A stretch of DNA of 18,784 bases from Mailhella massiliensis. GTDB lineage: Bacteria > Desulfobacterota > Desulfovibrionia > Desulfovibrionales > Desulfovibrionaceae. Made by a program: the position numbers and the translations under genes. Within the stretch, counting starts at the first letter, position 1. Each line of letters opens with the position of its first letter. Of this stretch, positions 14,799 to 18,784 are shown one piece after another. The stretch is taken from positions 1 through 18,784 of the forward strand of contig NZ_DYZA01000154.1 in assembly GCF_020741395.1 (NCBI RefSeq), given 5' to 3'. A model generated the notes under the pieces. It was not told where the DNA came from, made no database searches, and saw only the letters and a list, made by a program, of their open reading frames with translations.

Positions 14799-15371
14799 TC
14801 TCTCGCCTCCATCGGCAAATGTTTTACTCCGGGCCTTGGCCCGATCGTCCGCGCCCACGGCGCAGAGCGACACCTCAAAAAGTTCCCAGGATGTGGACAC
14901 CCGCAGGGGCCCCGTATATTCCACGCCTTCCACCGTGGCCGTGGCGCCGTTCTCAACCCAGGTGGACGCAAGCACGCGATATCCCACGGAAACATCGGTA
15001 AGGTGGCCTTCCTTCACCAGTTGAAAAGCATTCTCTCCGCGTTCCACCAGGGAAAACACGGCACGGCCTATAAGCTGACCGCCTTCCACCCGGAAGTCGG
15101 TCATGCTGCCCAGAATGTCCGCCACTTCTGCCCTGTCGTGTGTGTCCAGAAGCGGCACCTGGCCGGACGCCGGCAATATCACGCCGTCCATGCGCAGCAC
15201 TTCGGGGACGAAATCACACCGTTCCCAGTCCCACACCATGGCGGGCTGCTCCGTAGCCGCCGTGAACTCCACGCTGCGCTCCGCCTCATTGAGGGAAAGA
15301 GGCGCACCACGCCGCCCCAGAGAGACCGAGCGGCTGGACGCATGGAAAATGTCCGTTCGTTTATTCGGCAT
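13311..15371 (-). CDS. Prohead protease-scaffold-major capsid fusion protein
   Basis: A 686-residue fusion. Residues 1-185 are an S78 (HK97-type) prohead protease: His78 in PLLDTHDR and Ser128 in LTDVSVGYRV are the expected catalytic pair, and 'SWELFEVSLCAVGADDRAK' is the family's end strand. Residues 195-325 form a helical, highly acidic linker (EPEEEKTDESAEEKEP) that looks like a scaffold or delta domain. From about residue 330 to the end comes an HK97-fold capsid subunit. The ATG at 15371 is preceded by GGAGG and lies 11 bp inside the portal gene. One protein can thus supply assembly protease, scaffold and shell; the protease should cut itself off during maturation. Confidence 0.92.
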   Translation of the reverse strand: MPNKRTDIFHASSRSVSLGRRGAPLSLNEAERSVEFTAATEQPAMVWDWERCDFVPEVLRMDGVILPASGQVPLLDTHDRAEVADILGSMTDFRVEGGQLIGRAVFSLVERGENAFQLVKEGHLTDVSVGYRVLASTWVENGATATVEGVEYTGPLRVSTSWELFEVSLCAVGADDRAKARSKTFADGGERMNKTPESRRFDAAAAQEQLNTAVTALNALAEALAEPEEEKTDESAEEKEPAAIPESPAGEGDGRACEPDDKTRESAVEEERARIMEISAMCRAHNMPANMEDEMIRKGYSLDKARAAVLTRLEGRSSAAFARVDVGRTEQEKVREAVSHGLLLRCGVAEGRINNGKLAAGAREFSGMSMREVCREMLMRSGQSTSGNVVEMVGRALSTTDLPNLLTDTANRVLMDGWESADKQWQVWCGLDSVSDFKELTLLDFASGDDLTLIPEGGEYQNGRAAEHAESVKIETYGKIFPLTRQAIVNDDLGAFARIARNHGEAAARMVNRLACRVLTANPTMGDGTALFHADHNNLISSAGGVPTVENLGAAFLKMRTQKDLLGNRIQIRPQFFIAPAALETGAEVFFNSQLIGTQAQPNQANIYAGSVLTRVYDAELDDVSATDWYLAGPKGKTVTIFTLNGATAPYLEYKEGWRVDGVEYKVRLDVAAKAVAWQGLCKSAS

Positions 15372-16857
15372 TGTCGCCTCCATTCATGGTTACCGGCTGA
15401 TCTTCCAGCGCCGCCGGATTGCTGCTCAGGCTTTCGGATACCTGGCCGAAGGTCACGCCGCGCGCATCCGCCATGCGCTGCCATTCCGCCAGCTGATCGA
15501 GCACTTCTTCGGGGTCGCCGCCTCGGCCGAGAATGGCCTCCTGCGGAGACTTGAGCCCTGCGGCTATGGCCTCGATATCGGCCCGGCCGTCACGCTGCGG
15601 ATCCACGCTCGGCATTCCCGCAGGTATCCACATGCAGCGCTGATACCCTTCCCGGCCCAGCCAGTACCCCGGCAGGTAATCCTGCGTGAGGGCTTCCATA
15701 TCCAGCCAGTGGCGGAACACCGGCATGGAAAAACGGTTCTGCAGCATGAAGTGATGGGGCTTGAGCAGCATGACGGCGTCGCCGCGGCTGGCCTTGGACG
15801 TGCTGTAATTGATGCCCGTGTAGTCGCCGGAAAGCACCTCGTAGGGTACGTCTATGCTCACGGCCACCATGCGGGCCGCAAAGCGGTTGAAACGGTCGAA
15901 GGCATCCCCCGGACGGCTCGCCCCTTCGGCAAAGCGGATGTCTTCGCCGGGGCGCAGGTATTCGATGATGGAGTTTTCCAGGCTTTCTATGGGCGTGCCC
16001 TGCGTCGTCTTCTTTGCGCCGGCAATGCCGCGCGCCGCCTGGTACACGTCCGGCTGATCCGTGGTCACTATGGCCAGGTACTTGGCGGCCTTGCGGGCCG
16101 CGTCCAGTTCGCTCTCCACAAACTGGCTCATGGCGCGGGCCGTGAGTATGGCCGGGGCAAAGGGCGTGACGCCGCGAAGCTGACCGGGCCGCAGGTGCTG
16201 GTAAATGTGCAGCATCTCGTCGGCAGGCACGCGGGTCACGTCCGCGCTGTAGCCGTCGTTCATGATGTGATAGGCCAGCTTTTCCCCGGTGAGCCTGTCG
16301 TATTCCACACCGGCAAAATGCCCTACGCGCTCCGTATCCCGGCCGCCGCCCAGTTCCGTGAGGCGATCCGCCTCTATGGGCATGAGCGCAAGCGGCGACA
16401 CATGGTAGTGAGACCGGCGGCAGAACGTGAAAAAGCCTTCCCCGCATTCCATGATCTGGCGGCACAAAAGCTGCTGAAGCTCATAGAAATGCAGGCCGCC
16501 GGAGATATCGGCATCCTGCTCCATCCATGCGCGGAACCTGTCCTCTATGCGGCGGCGCGCCTCATAGGCGGGAGAGCCGTCGGGATGCACGGCCAGCGAC
16601 TGGAAGCGGGCCCCGCGGCCCACCATGTAGGCGGTATAAACATTCACGCCGCGGGCAAAGAGCGGGAAGTTGCGCACCAGATCGCGCACACGGGCCCGAA
16701 GGCGCGGAGAAGCCCGACCTATGAGCCAGTTGATCTGCTCGTTAACCGTGTGCCACTCGTTCGCTTCCGAAAGGGAAGCACCGTCGTAACCCCAGCTTCT
16801 GAGCAGCGCACGGGCGCGACGCACGCGCCAGCTTCGTATGCTCTCAAGCACGCCCAT
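15361..16857 (-). CDS. Portal protein (lambda gpB type)
   Basis: A 498-residue portal of the lambda family. Diagnostic parts are the N-terminal 'VRDLVRNFPLFARGVNVYTAYMVGRG', the middle 'QIMECGEGFFTF' and 'LRPGQLRGVTPFAPAILTARAMSQFVESELDAARKAAKYLAIV', and 'DVPYEVLSGDYTGINYSTSKASRGDAV', the conserved 'sGDysg.NYSs.Ra' motif. It forms the dodecameric ring through which DNA enters the head. The ATG at 16857 has GGGAGG eight bases upstream; a TTG two codons earlier is not preferred. The stop overlaps the fusion gene start. Confidence 0.96.
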   Translation of the reverse strand: MGVLESIRSWRVRRARALLRSWGYDGASLSEANEWHTVNEQINWLIGRASPRLRARVRDLVRNFPLFARGVNVYTAYMVGRGARFQSLAVHPDGSPAYEARRRIEDRFRAWMEQDADISGGLHFYELQQLLCRQIMECGEGFFTFCRRSHYHVSPLALMPIEADRLTELGGGRDTERVGHFAGVEYDRLTGEKLAYHIMNDGYSADVTRVPADEMLHIYQHLRPGQLRGVTPFAPAILTARAMSQFVESELDAARKAAKYLAIVTTDQPDVYQAARGIAGAKKTTQGTPIESLENSIIEYLRPGEDIRFAEGASRPGDAFDRFNRFAARMVAVSIDVPYEVLSGDYTGINYSTSKASRGDAVMLLKPHHFMLQNRFSMPVFRHWLDMEALTQDYLPGYWLGREGYQRCMWIPAGMPSVDPQRDGRADIEAIAAGLKSPQEAILGRGGDPEEVLDQLAEWQRMADARGVTFGQVSESLSSNPAALEDQPVTMNGGDNAE

Positions 16858-16859
16858 GC

Positions 16860-17096
16860 TCAAGCCCTCCCGGCACTGCCCGCGCAGGTCCGGCCCACAT
16901 AGGGAACCTTGCCGCGCTCCATGGCGCAGCGACTCTGAACATAGGCAAGCAGATCCTTCAGCTCAGAGAGCGTCCGGTAGCTGAAATTTCGGGAGCCGCC
17001 CGCCGTGCTCACGCTGTAGCTCTGGACTTTTCCGAAGCCGCCGGAAGCCATGTCTTCCAGAAGCAGCTCTTCCAGTTCGCACCAGGTATAGGTCAT
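16860..17096 (-). CDS. gpW-like head-tail joining protein
   Basis: A 78-residue protein, first gene of the late block. Pattern: N-terminal helix (TWCELEELLLEDMASGG), short hairpin with 'VQSYSVSTAGGSRNFSYRTLSELKDLLAYVQSR'. The beta strands followed by 'tsl.eLk.yi..l' helix is the fold and length of lambda gpW (68 residues), and it precedes the portal as W precedes B in lambda. gpW closes the portal after packaging. The ribosome binding site is only a GGGG run that can be paired in a hairpin. The frame is open further upstream to 17246, but that part has low-complexity, non-phage-like content. Confidence 0.78.
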   Translation of the reverse strand: MTYTWCELEELLLEDMASGGFGKVQSYSVSTAGGSRNFSYRTLSELKDLLAYVQSRCAMERGKVPYVGRTCAGSAGRA

Positions 17097-17105
17097 GTTT
17101 TTTGC

Positions 17106-17145
17106 CCCATGTTTTTTCCGCGGGCATGGTGCCCGCGAACATGGG
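17106..17145 (-). promoter_or_regulatory. Hairpin over the gpW ribosome binding site
   Basis: A near-perfect dyad in the leader of the late mRNA: outer arms of 8 bases (17138-17145 with 17106-17113) and inner arms CGCGGGCA / TGCCCGCG (17119-17126 with 17130-17137) around a 3-base loop, with five unpaired bases on one side. The outer arm contains the only Shine-Dalgarno-like GGGG (17105-17108) of the gpW gene, so folding could limit its translation. There is no T-run on either strand, so it is not a terminator. Confidence 0.55.
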
Positions 17146-17175
17146 AAAAAGCGTAACCCCGAAAAATGGGGGTGT

Positions 17176-17240
17176 CGGTATATACCGTCATATACCGTCA
17201 AAAGACCCTTATATACCGGTAAAAGACCTATATTTACCGT
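17176..17240. repeat. Helically phased ACCG repeats upstream of the late genes
   Basis: TATACCGTCA occurs twice in tandem (17181-17190, 17191-17200), then ATATACCGGT (17211-17220) and TATTTACCGT (17231-17240). The ACCG cores start at 17184, 17194, 17215 and 17236, that is 10, 21 and 21 bp apart, so all lie on one face of the helix. AAAAGACC also repeats with a 21-bp step (17200-17207, 17221-17228). The first unit is part of a perfect 12-bp palindrome, CGGTATATACCG (17176-17187). Such an array suggests a protein-binding region, for example for an activator of the late promoter, a repressor or an initiator. Confidence 0.65.
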
Positions 17241-17283
17241 TGACACGTTTTTAAGAGCGGACGATTTACGGCAGAATTTCGGG

Positions 17284-17309
17284 CAAAAAAAGCCCCTCCA
17301 AAGAGGGGT
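17284..17309 (-). terminator. Rho-independent terminator, minus strand
   Basis: Read on the minus strand, CCCCTC (17308-17303), loop TTTG and GAGGGG (17298-17293) form a 6-bp stem followed by C and seven Ts (17291-17285). It would stop transcription that enters from the right before the phased repeats and gpW, so the late operon needs its own promoter between here and 17096. Confidence 0.75.
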
Positions 17310-17380
17310 AAAACAGCTCCGCGACGCCTCGTTACCATTGCGTCATCCGGCCGTGCCGTTCACCTCGTACAAGCAAATTT

Positions 17381-17422
17381 TATAACTACAAATATTGACC
17401 TTGCCATATTTTTGTTGTTATA
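17381..17422. promoter_or_regulatory. Inverted repeat overlapping the brnTA promoter, candidate BrnA operator
   Basis: TATAACTACAAATAT (17381-17395) and ATATTTTTGTTGTTATA (17406-17422) are inverted copies with one mismatch and a 2-base insertion, 10 bp apart. They overlap the -35 (TTGACC, 17395-17400) and -10 boxes. BrnA antitoxins are DNA-binding proteins that repress their own operon, alone or with BrnT, so this is a fitting operator. Confidence 0.6.
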
Positions 17423-17424
17423 TA
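17395..17424 (+). promoter_or_regulatory. brnTA promoter, apparently leaderless
   Basis: TTGACC (17395-17400) and TATATA (17419-17424) are 18 bp apart (17 bp if TTATAT at 17418 is taken). The expected transcript start, about 7 bases after the -10, falls on or next to the ATG of brnT at 17431. No Shine-Dalgarno sequence precedes that ATG, which agrees with a leaderless mRNA. Confidence 0.6.
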
Positions 17425-17430
17425 AATTCC

Positions 17431-17700
17431 ATGCAATACGAGTGGGACGAAAACAAACGCAGAATCAATCTGGAGAAACACGGTGAAGACTTTGCCGATG
17501 TTGTGCTGCTAGATTGGACTTCTGCCATCATCCAGCAGGATGACCGGCAGGATTATGGCGAAGTCCGATATAATGCCTTTCTTCTGAGGGATGACGGCAG
17601 GCTCATGAGTCTGACCTTTACCCTCCGGGGAAAAAATCTGCGAATCATCAGTTACAGAAAAGCCAACAGTCGGGAGAGAAAGAAATATGAAGCATCCTGA
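17431..17700 (+). CDS. brnT: BrnT-family ribonuclease toxin
   Basis: An 89-residue protein with the BrnT pattern: MQYEWDENKRRINLEKHG at the start ('f.WD..K...N..KHGv.F'), then 'DYGEVRYNAFLLRDDGRLMSLTFTLRG' and the end 'RIISYRKANSRERKKYE', which matches the conserved 'RiISaRkAnk.Er..Ye'. BrnT is a RelE-fold endoribonuclease that cuts mRNA and is neutralised by BrnA. The Arg and Glu residues of the C-terminal motif, needed for activity in the family, are present, so the toxin appears intact. Its 3' end overlaps brnA by 14 bp. It is on the opposite strand to the phage genes. Confidence 0.93.
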   Translation: MQYEWDENKRRINLEKHGEDFADVVLLDWTSAIIQQDDRQDYGEVRYNAFLLRDDGRLMSLTFTLRGKNLRIISYRKANSRERKKYEAS

Positions 17701-18067
17701 AGAAAACATCGTGAGCTACTCTGCCGAAGAGCTGGAACGCCTGCCCCGCCTTGACGGAGCACGCCGCCCCATGAGCGACGAGGAAATCACCAGGGCCATG
17801 CATGAAGACCCCGATGCCGCCCCCGAACTGACGGAAGAAATGATGGCTTCGGCCCGCCCTGCTCATGAGGTGCTGCCGGAGATTTTCCCGGCGGACGTGG
17901 CGGAAGCGCTGCTGAAAAAGCGCGGACGCCCGAAGTCGGAGCGCCCGAAGATTCAGTTTACCGCCCGATTTGATGCCGACATCGTGGAGCACTTCCGCAA
18001 GACCGGCAAAGGCTGGCAGGTAAGAATGGAAGAGGTTTTGCGCAAGGCCATAGCCATGGGCCTCTAA
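17687..18067 (+). CDS. brnA: BrnA-family antitoxin
   Basis: A 126-residue protein. The C-terminal 45 residues (RGRPKSERPKIQFTARFDADIVEHFRKTGKGWQVRMEEVLRKAI) match the BrnA pattern 'RGRPk....k..vtiRlD.dvl..fk..GkGyQtrin..Lr', a ribbon-helix-helix-like DNA-binding part. The N-terminal 75 residues are acidic and helical and should bind and mask BrnT; they are longer than in many BrnA proteins. The ATG lies inside the last codons of brnT behind a GGGAGAGAAAG site. It is followed after 5 bp by a strong terminator. Antitoxin is translated from the same mRNA after the toxin, the usual order for brn operons. Confidence 0.92.
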   Translation: MKHPEENIVSYSAEELERLPRLDGARRPMSDEEITRAMHEDPDAAPELTEEMMASARPAHEVLPEIFPADVAEALLKKRGRPKSERPKIQFTARFDADIVEHFRKTGKGWQVRMEEVLRKAIAMGL

Positions 18068-18072
18068 AAAAC

Positions 18073-18108
18073 ATCCCCCGAAGCGAAAGCTCCGGGGGAT
18101 TCGTTTTA
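18073..18108. terminator. Bidirectional rho-independent terminator
   Basis: ATCCCCCGAAGC (18073-18084), GAAA loop and GCTCCGGGGGAT (18089-18100) form a 12-bp stem with one A-C mismatch. On the plus strand it is followed by TCGTTTTA and on the minus strand by GTTTTTTAGA. It should end both brnTA and the convergent pair of small genes at 18115-18605. Confidence 0.88.
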
Positions 18109-18114
18109 TCGGTA

Positions 18115-18324
18115 TCAGTTCACCGAGCCAAGGCGGATATTCAGGTTGAGGTTTTCGGCTTCAAGGGCGGCGACTTCCCTCCGCAGGTAGTCTATGGAAG
18201 CATGGGAGACTTCCAGCAGTTCCGCGTAGTCTTCGCGGCCGCGGCGCACGGCGGTCATGAGGCGGGCGTTTACTCTGCGCAGGCGTTCCACTTCCGCGTT
18301 CAGGTCAAGGGAGAGCTTCTTCAT
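18115..18324 (-). CDS. Small coiled-coil protein, unknown function
   Basis: A 69-residue, strongly helical protein: MKKLSLDLNAEVERLRRVNA onwards, with heptad-like leucines (VERLRRVNARLMTAV and YLRREVAALEAENLNLNIRL). Very likely a coiled coil throughout. No family recognised. The ATG overlaps the stop of the 18321-18605 gene (ATGA), so both are one small operon ending at the shared terminator. Might be a regulator partner or a phage accessory protein; nothing in the sequence decides. Confidence 0.7.
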   Translation of the reverse strand: MKKLSLDLNAEVERLRRVNARLMTAVRRGREDYAELLEVSHASIDYLRREVAALEAENLNLNIRLGSVN

Positions 18325-18605
18325 GCCGATACCCTCCCGGCGGAACGCATATCACGAAAATGCTCTATCACGGCGTCCAGAGCTTCCGCGTAGTCCCCGA
18401 TGATGAGTCCGAGGCCGTCCATGTCGGCAATGGGCAGCCCCTCACTCTGCTGGCCCGTGAGCTCGGAAAGCGTACGCAACCGCGTCTGCAGGTTCTCAAG
18501 GTCAACGTAGATGTAGTAACCAAGGTCCGTTACGGCATTCTGGGCCGAACGGTCGAGCGATGAGAACCACTTGCCGCCGCACTTTTCCAGGGATTCAAAC
18601 TTCAT
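18321..18605 (-). CDS. Small acidic protein behind a structured leader, unknown function
   Basis: A 94-residue protein starting MKFESLEKCGGKWFSSLDRS. The ATG at 18605 has GAGGTG four bases upstream; another ATG four codons earlier (18617) has no site. The content is mixed: an aromatic segment (DLGYYIYVDLENLQTRL), a polar loop and an acidic C-terminal helix (GDYAEALDAVIEHFRDMRSAG). I recognise no family. What makes it notable is the preceding leader, in which the ribosome binding site can be hidden by pairing. Confidence 0.7.
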   Translation of the reverse strand: MKFESLEKCGGKWFSSLDRSAQNAVTDLGYYIYVDLENLQTRLRTLSELTGQQSEGLPIADMDGLGLIIGDYAEALDAVIEHFRDMRSAGRVSA

Positions 18606-18613
18606 AAGGCACC

Positions 18614-18731
18614 TCATAGATTTTTCGATGGGCCTTTGCCGGATATGACAAAAGGCCGGGAGCTCGAAAACGTCTATGAACGCCCAGGCCTATTCCCCCG
18701 AAGGGTATTCTATTAGCCTACTCCCGGCCTT
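18614..18731 (-). ncRNA. Structured leader with two exclusive folds, riboswitch-like
   Basis: Minus strand. Fold 1: 11-bp perfect stem (18721-18731 with 18652-18662) closing a 58-base domain that contains a 5-bp stem (18715-18719 with 18686-18690) capped by a C(UUCG)G hairpin around 18696-18705. Fold 2: the 16 bases 18664-18679 pair with 18614-18628 (14 pairs, small internal loop) and, nested within, 18651-18657 pair with 18631-18637 (7 perfect pairs). Fold 2 uses the 3' arm of the long stem and reaches into the GAGG site (18612-18615) of the 94-residue gene. The two folds cannot form together. Ligand or trigger is unknown; no known riboswitch class is recognised. Confidence 0.5.
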
Positions 18732-18784
18732 AAATAGCCGATAGATATGCCGCTGCTTTTCAGGCGCAGGGCATGAAAATAGCC

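Larger units (their letters stand above)
17097..17394. other. Gene-free control region between late operon and brnTA
   Basis: About 300 bp without a convincing gene. It holds, from left to right, the gpW leader hairpin, a small ACCCC/GGGGT stem (17156-17173), the phased repeats, a possible plus-strand TTGACA hexamer at 17240-17245 with no good -10 partner, the minus-strand terminator, and a GC-rich piece (17310-17370) that looks like coding DNA but has no complete frame. I see no good sigma70 promoter for the minus strand; the late promoter probably depends on an activator. Confidence 0.5.

Noticed and set aside
13764..16902. Two overlapping plus-strand frames of nearly 600 codons opposite the capsid fusion and portal
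   Set aside because: Antisense shadows; composition follows the reverse complement of the capsid and portal codons and no motif was seen.
17145..17173. Minus-strand terminator made of the ACCCC/GGGGT stem and a following TTTTT
   Set aside because: The stem has only 5 pairs and five other bases separate it from the T-run; it would also silence the late operon from its own leader. Possibly an attenuator, but not supported enough.
17176..17240. CRISPR array
   Set aside because: Repeat units are only 8-10 bp with about 11-bp gaps and no cas genes are near; the spacing fits protein-binding sites.
18650..18733. tRNA or tRNA-like gene in the structured leader
   Set aside because: The closing stem is 11 bp and not 7, there is no 5-bp T arm with a GGTTCGA-type loop, and no anticodon arm at the right distance on either strand.

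Overview
This window is the late (structural) region of a myovirus-type prophage or phage, read almost entirely from the minus strand. GC is fairly high, nearly all genes are joined by ATGA or TGATG overlaps, and protein style (GH108 lysozyme with a calcium-loop insert, protease-capsid fusion, tail-fibre N-terminus) recalls phages of sulfate-reducing Desulfovibrionaceae. The host assignment is an inference; no host gene is visible.

The late transcript runs from about 17100 down to 1. Head genes come first: a gpW-like joiner (16860-17096), a lambda-type portal (15361-16857), an S78 prohead protease fused to a scaffold-like linker and the major capsid protein (13311-15371), and a DUF2190 head protein (12940-13293). 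A lysis cassette follows (11297-12935): GH108 endolysin, a small membrane protein, two overlapping spanin-like genes and a three-helix holin candidate. Next come connector genes (9328-11297) with a MazG-like pyrophosphohydrolase between them. Then comes a Mu-like contractile tail in Mu order: DUF2635, sheath, tube, chaperone with a -1 frameshift, tape measure, gp43, gp44, gp45 spike, a 25-residue membrane peptide, gp46, gp47, gp48, and the start of a tail fibre cut off by the window edge. The phage is therefore a mosaic of a lambda/HK97-type head and a Mu-type tail. No terminase or transposase gene is present.

The right end is a control and accessory region. Between the late operon and the plus strand lies a gene-free stretch (17097-17394) with a hairpin at the gpW ribosome binding site, helically phased ACCG repeats and a minus-strand terminator. 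A plus-strand brnT-brnA toxin-antitoxin pair (17431-18067) follows, with a promoter and inverted repeat that suggest a leaderless, autoregulated transcript, and ends at a bidirectional terminator. Two small minus-strand genes (18115-18605) sit behind an unusual leader (18614-18731) that can fold in two mutually exclusive ways, one of which buries the ribosome binding site.

The most interesting signals are that switch-like leader, the phased repeats upstream of the late genes, the internal start inside the protease-capsid fusion, and the T TTT TTA frameshift site in the tail chaperone.
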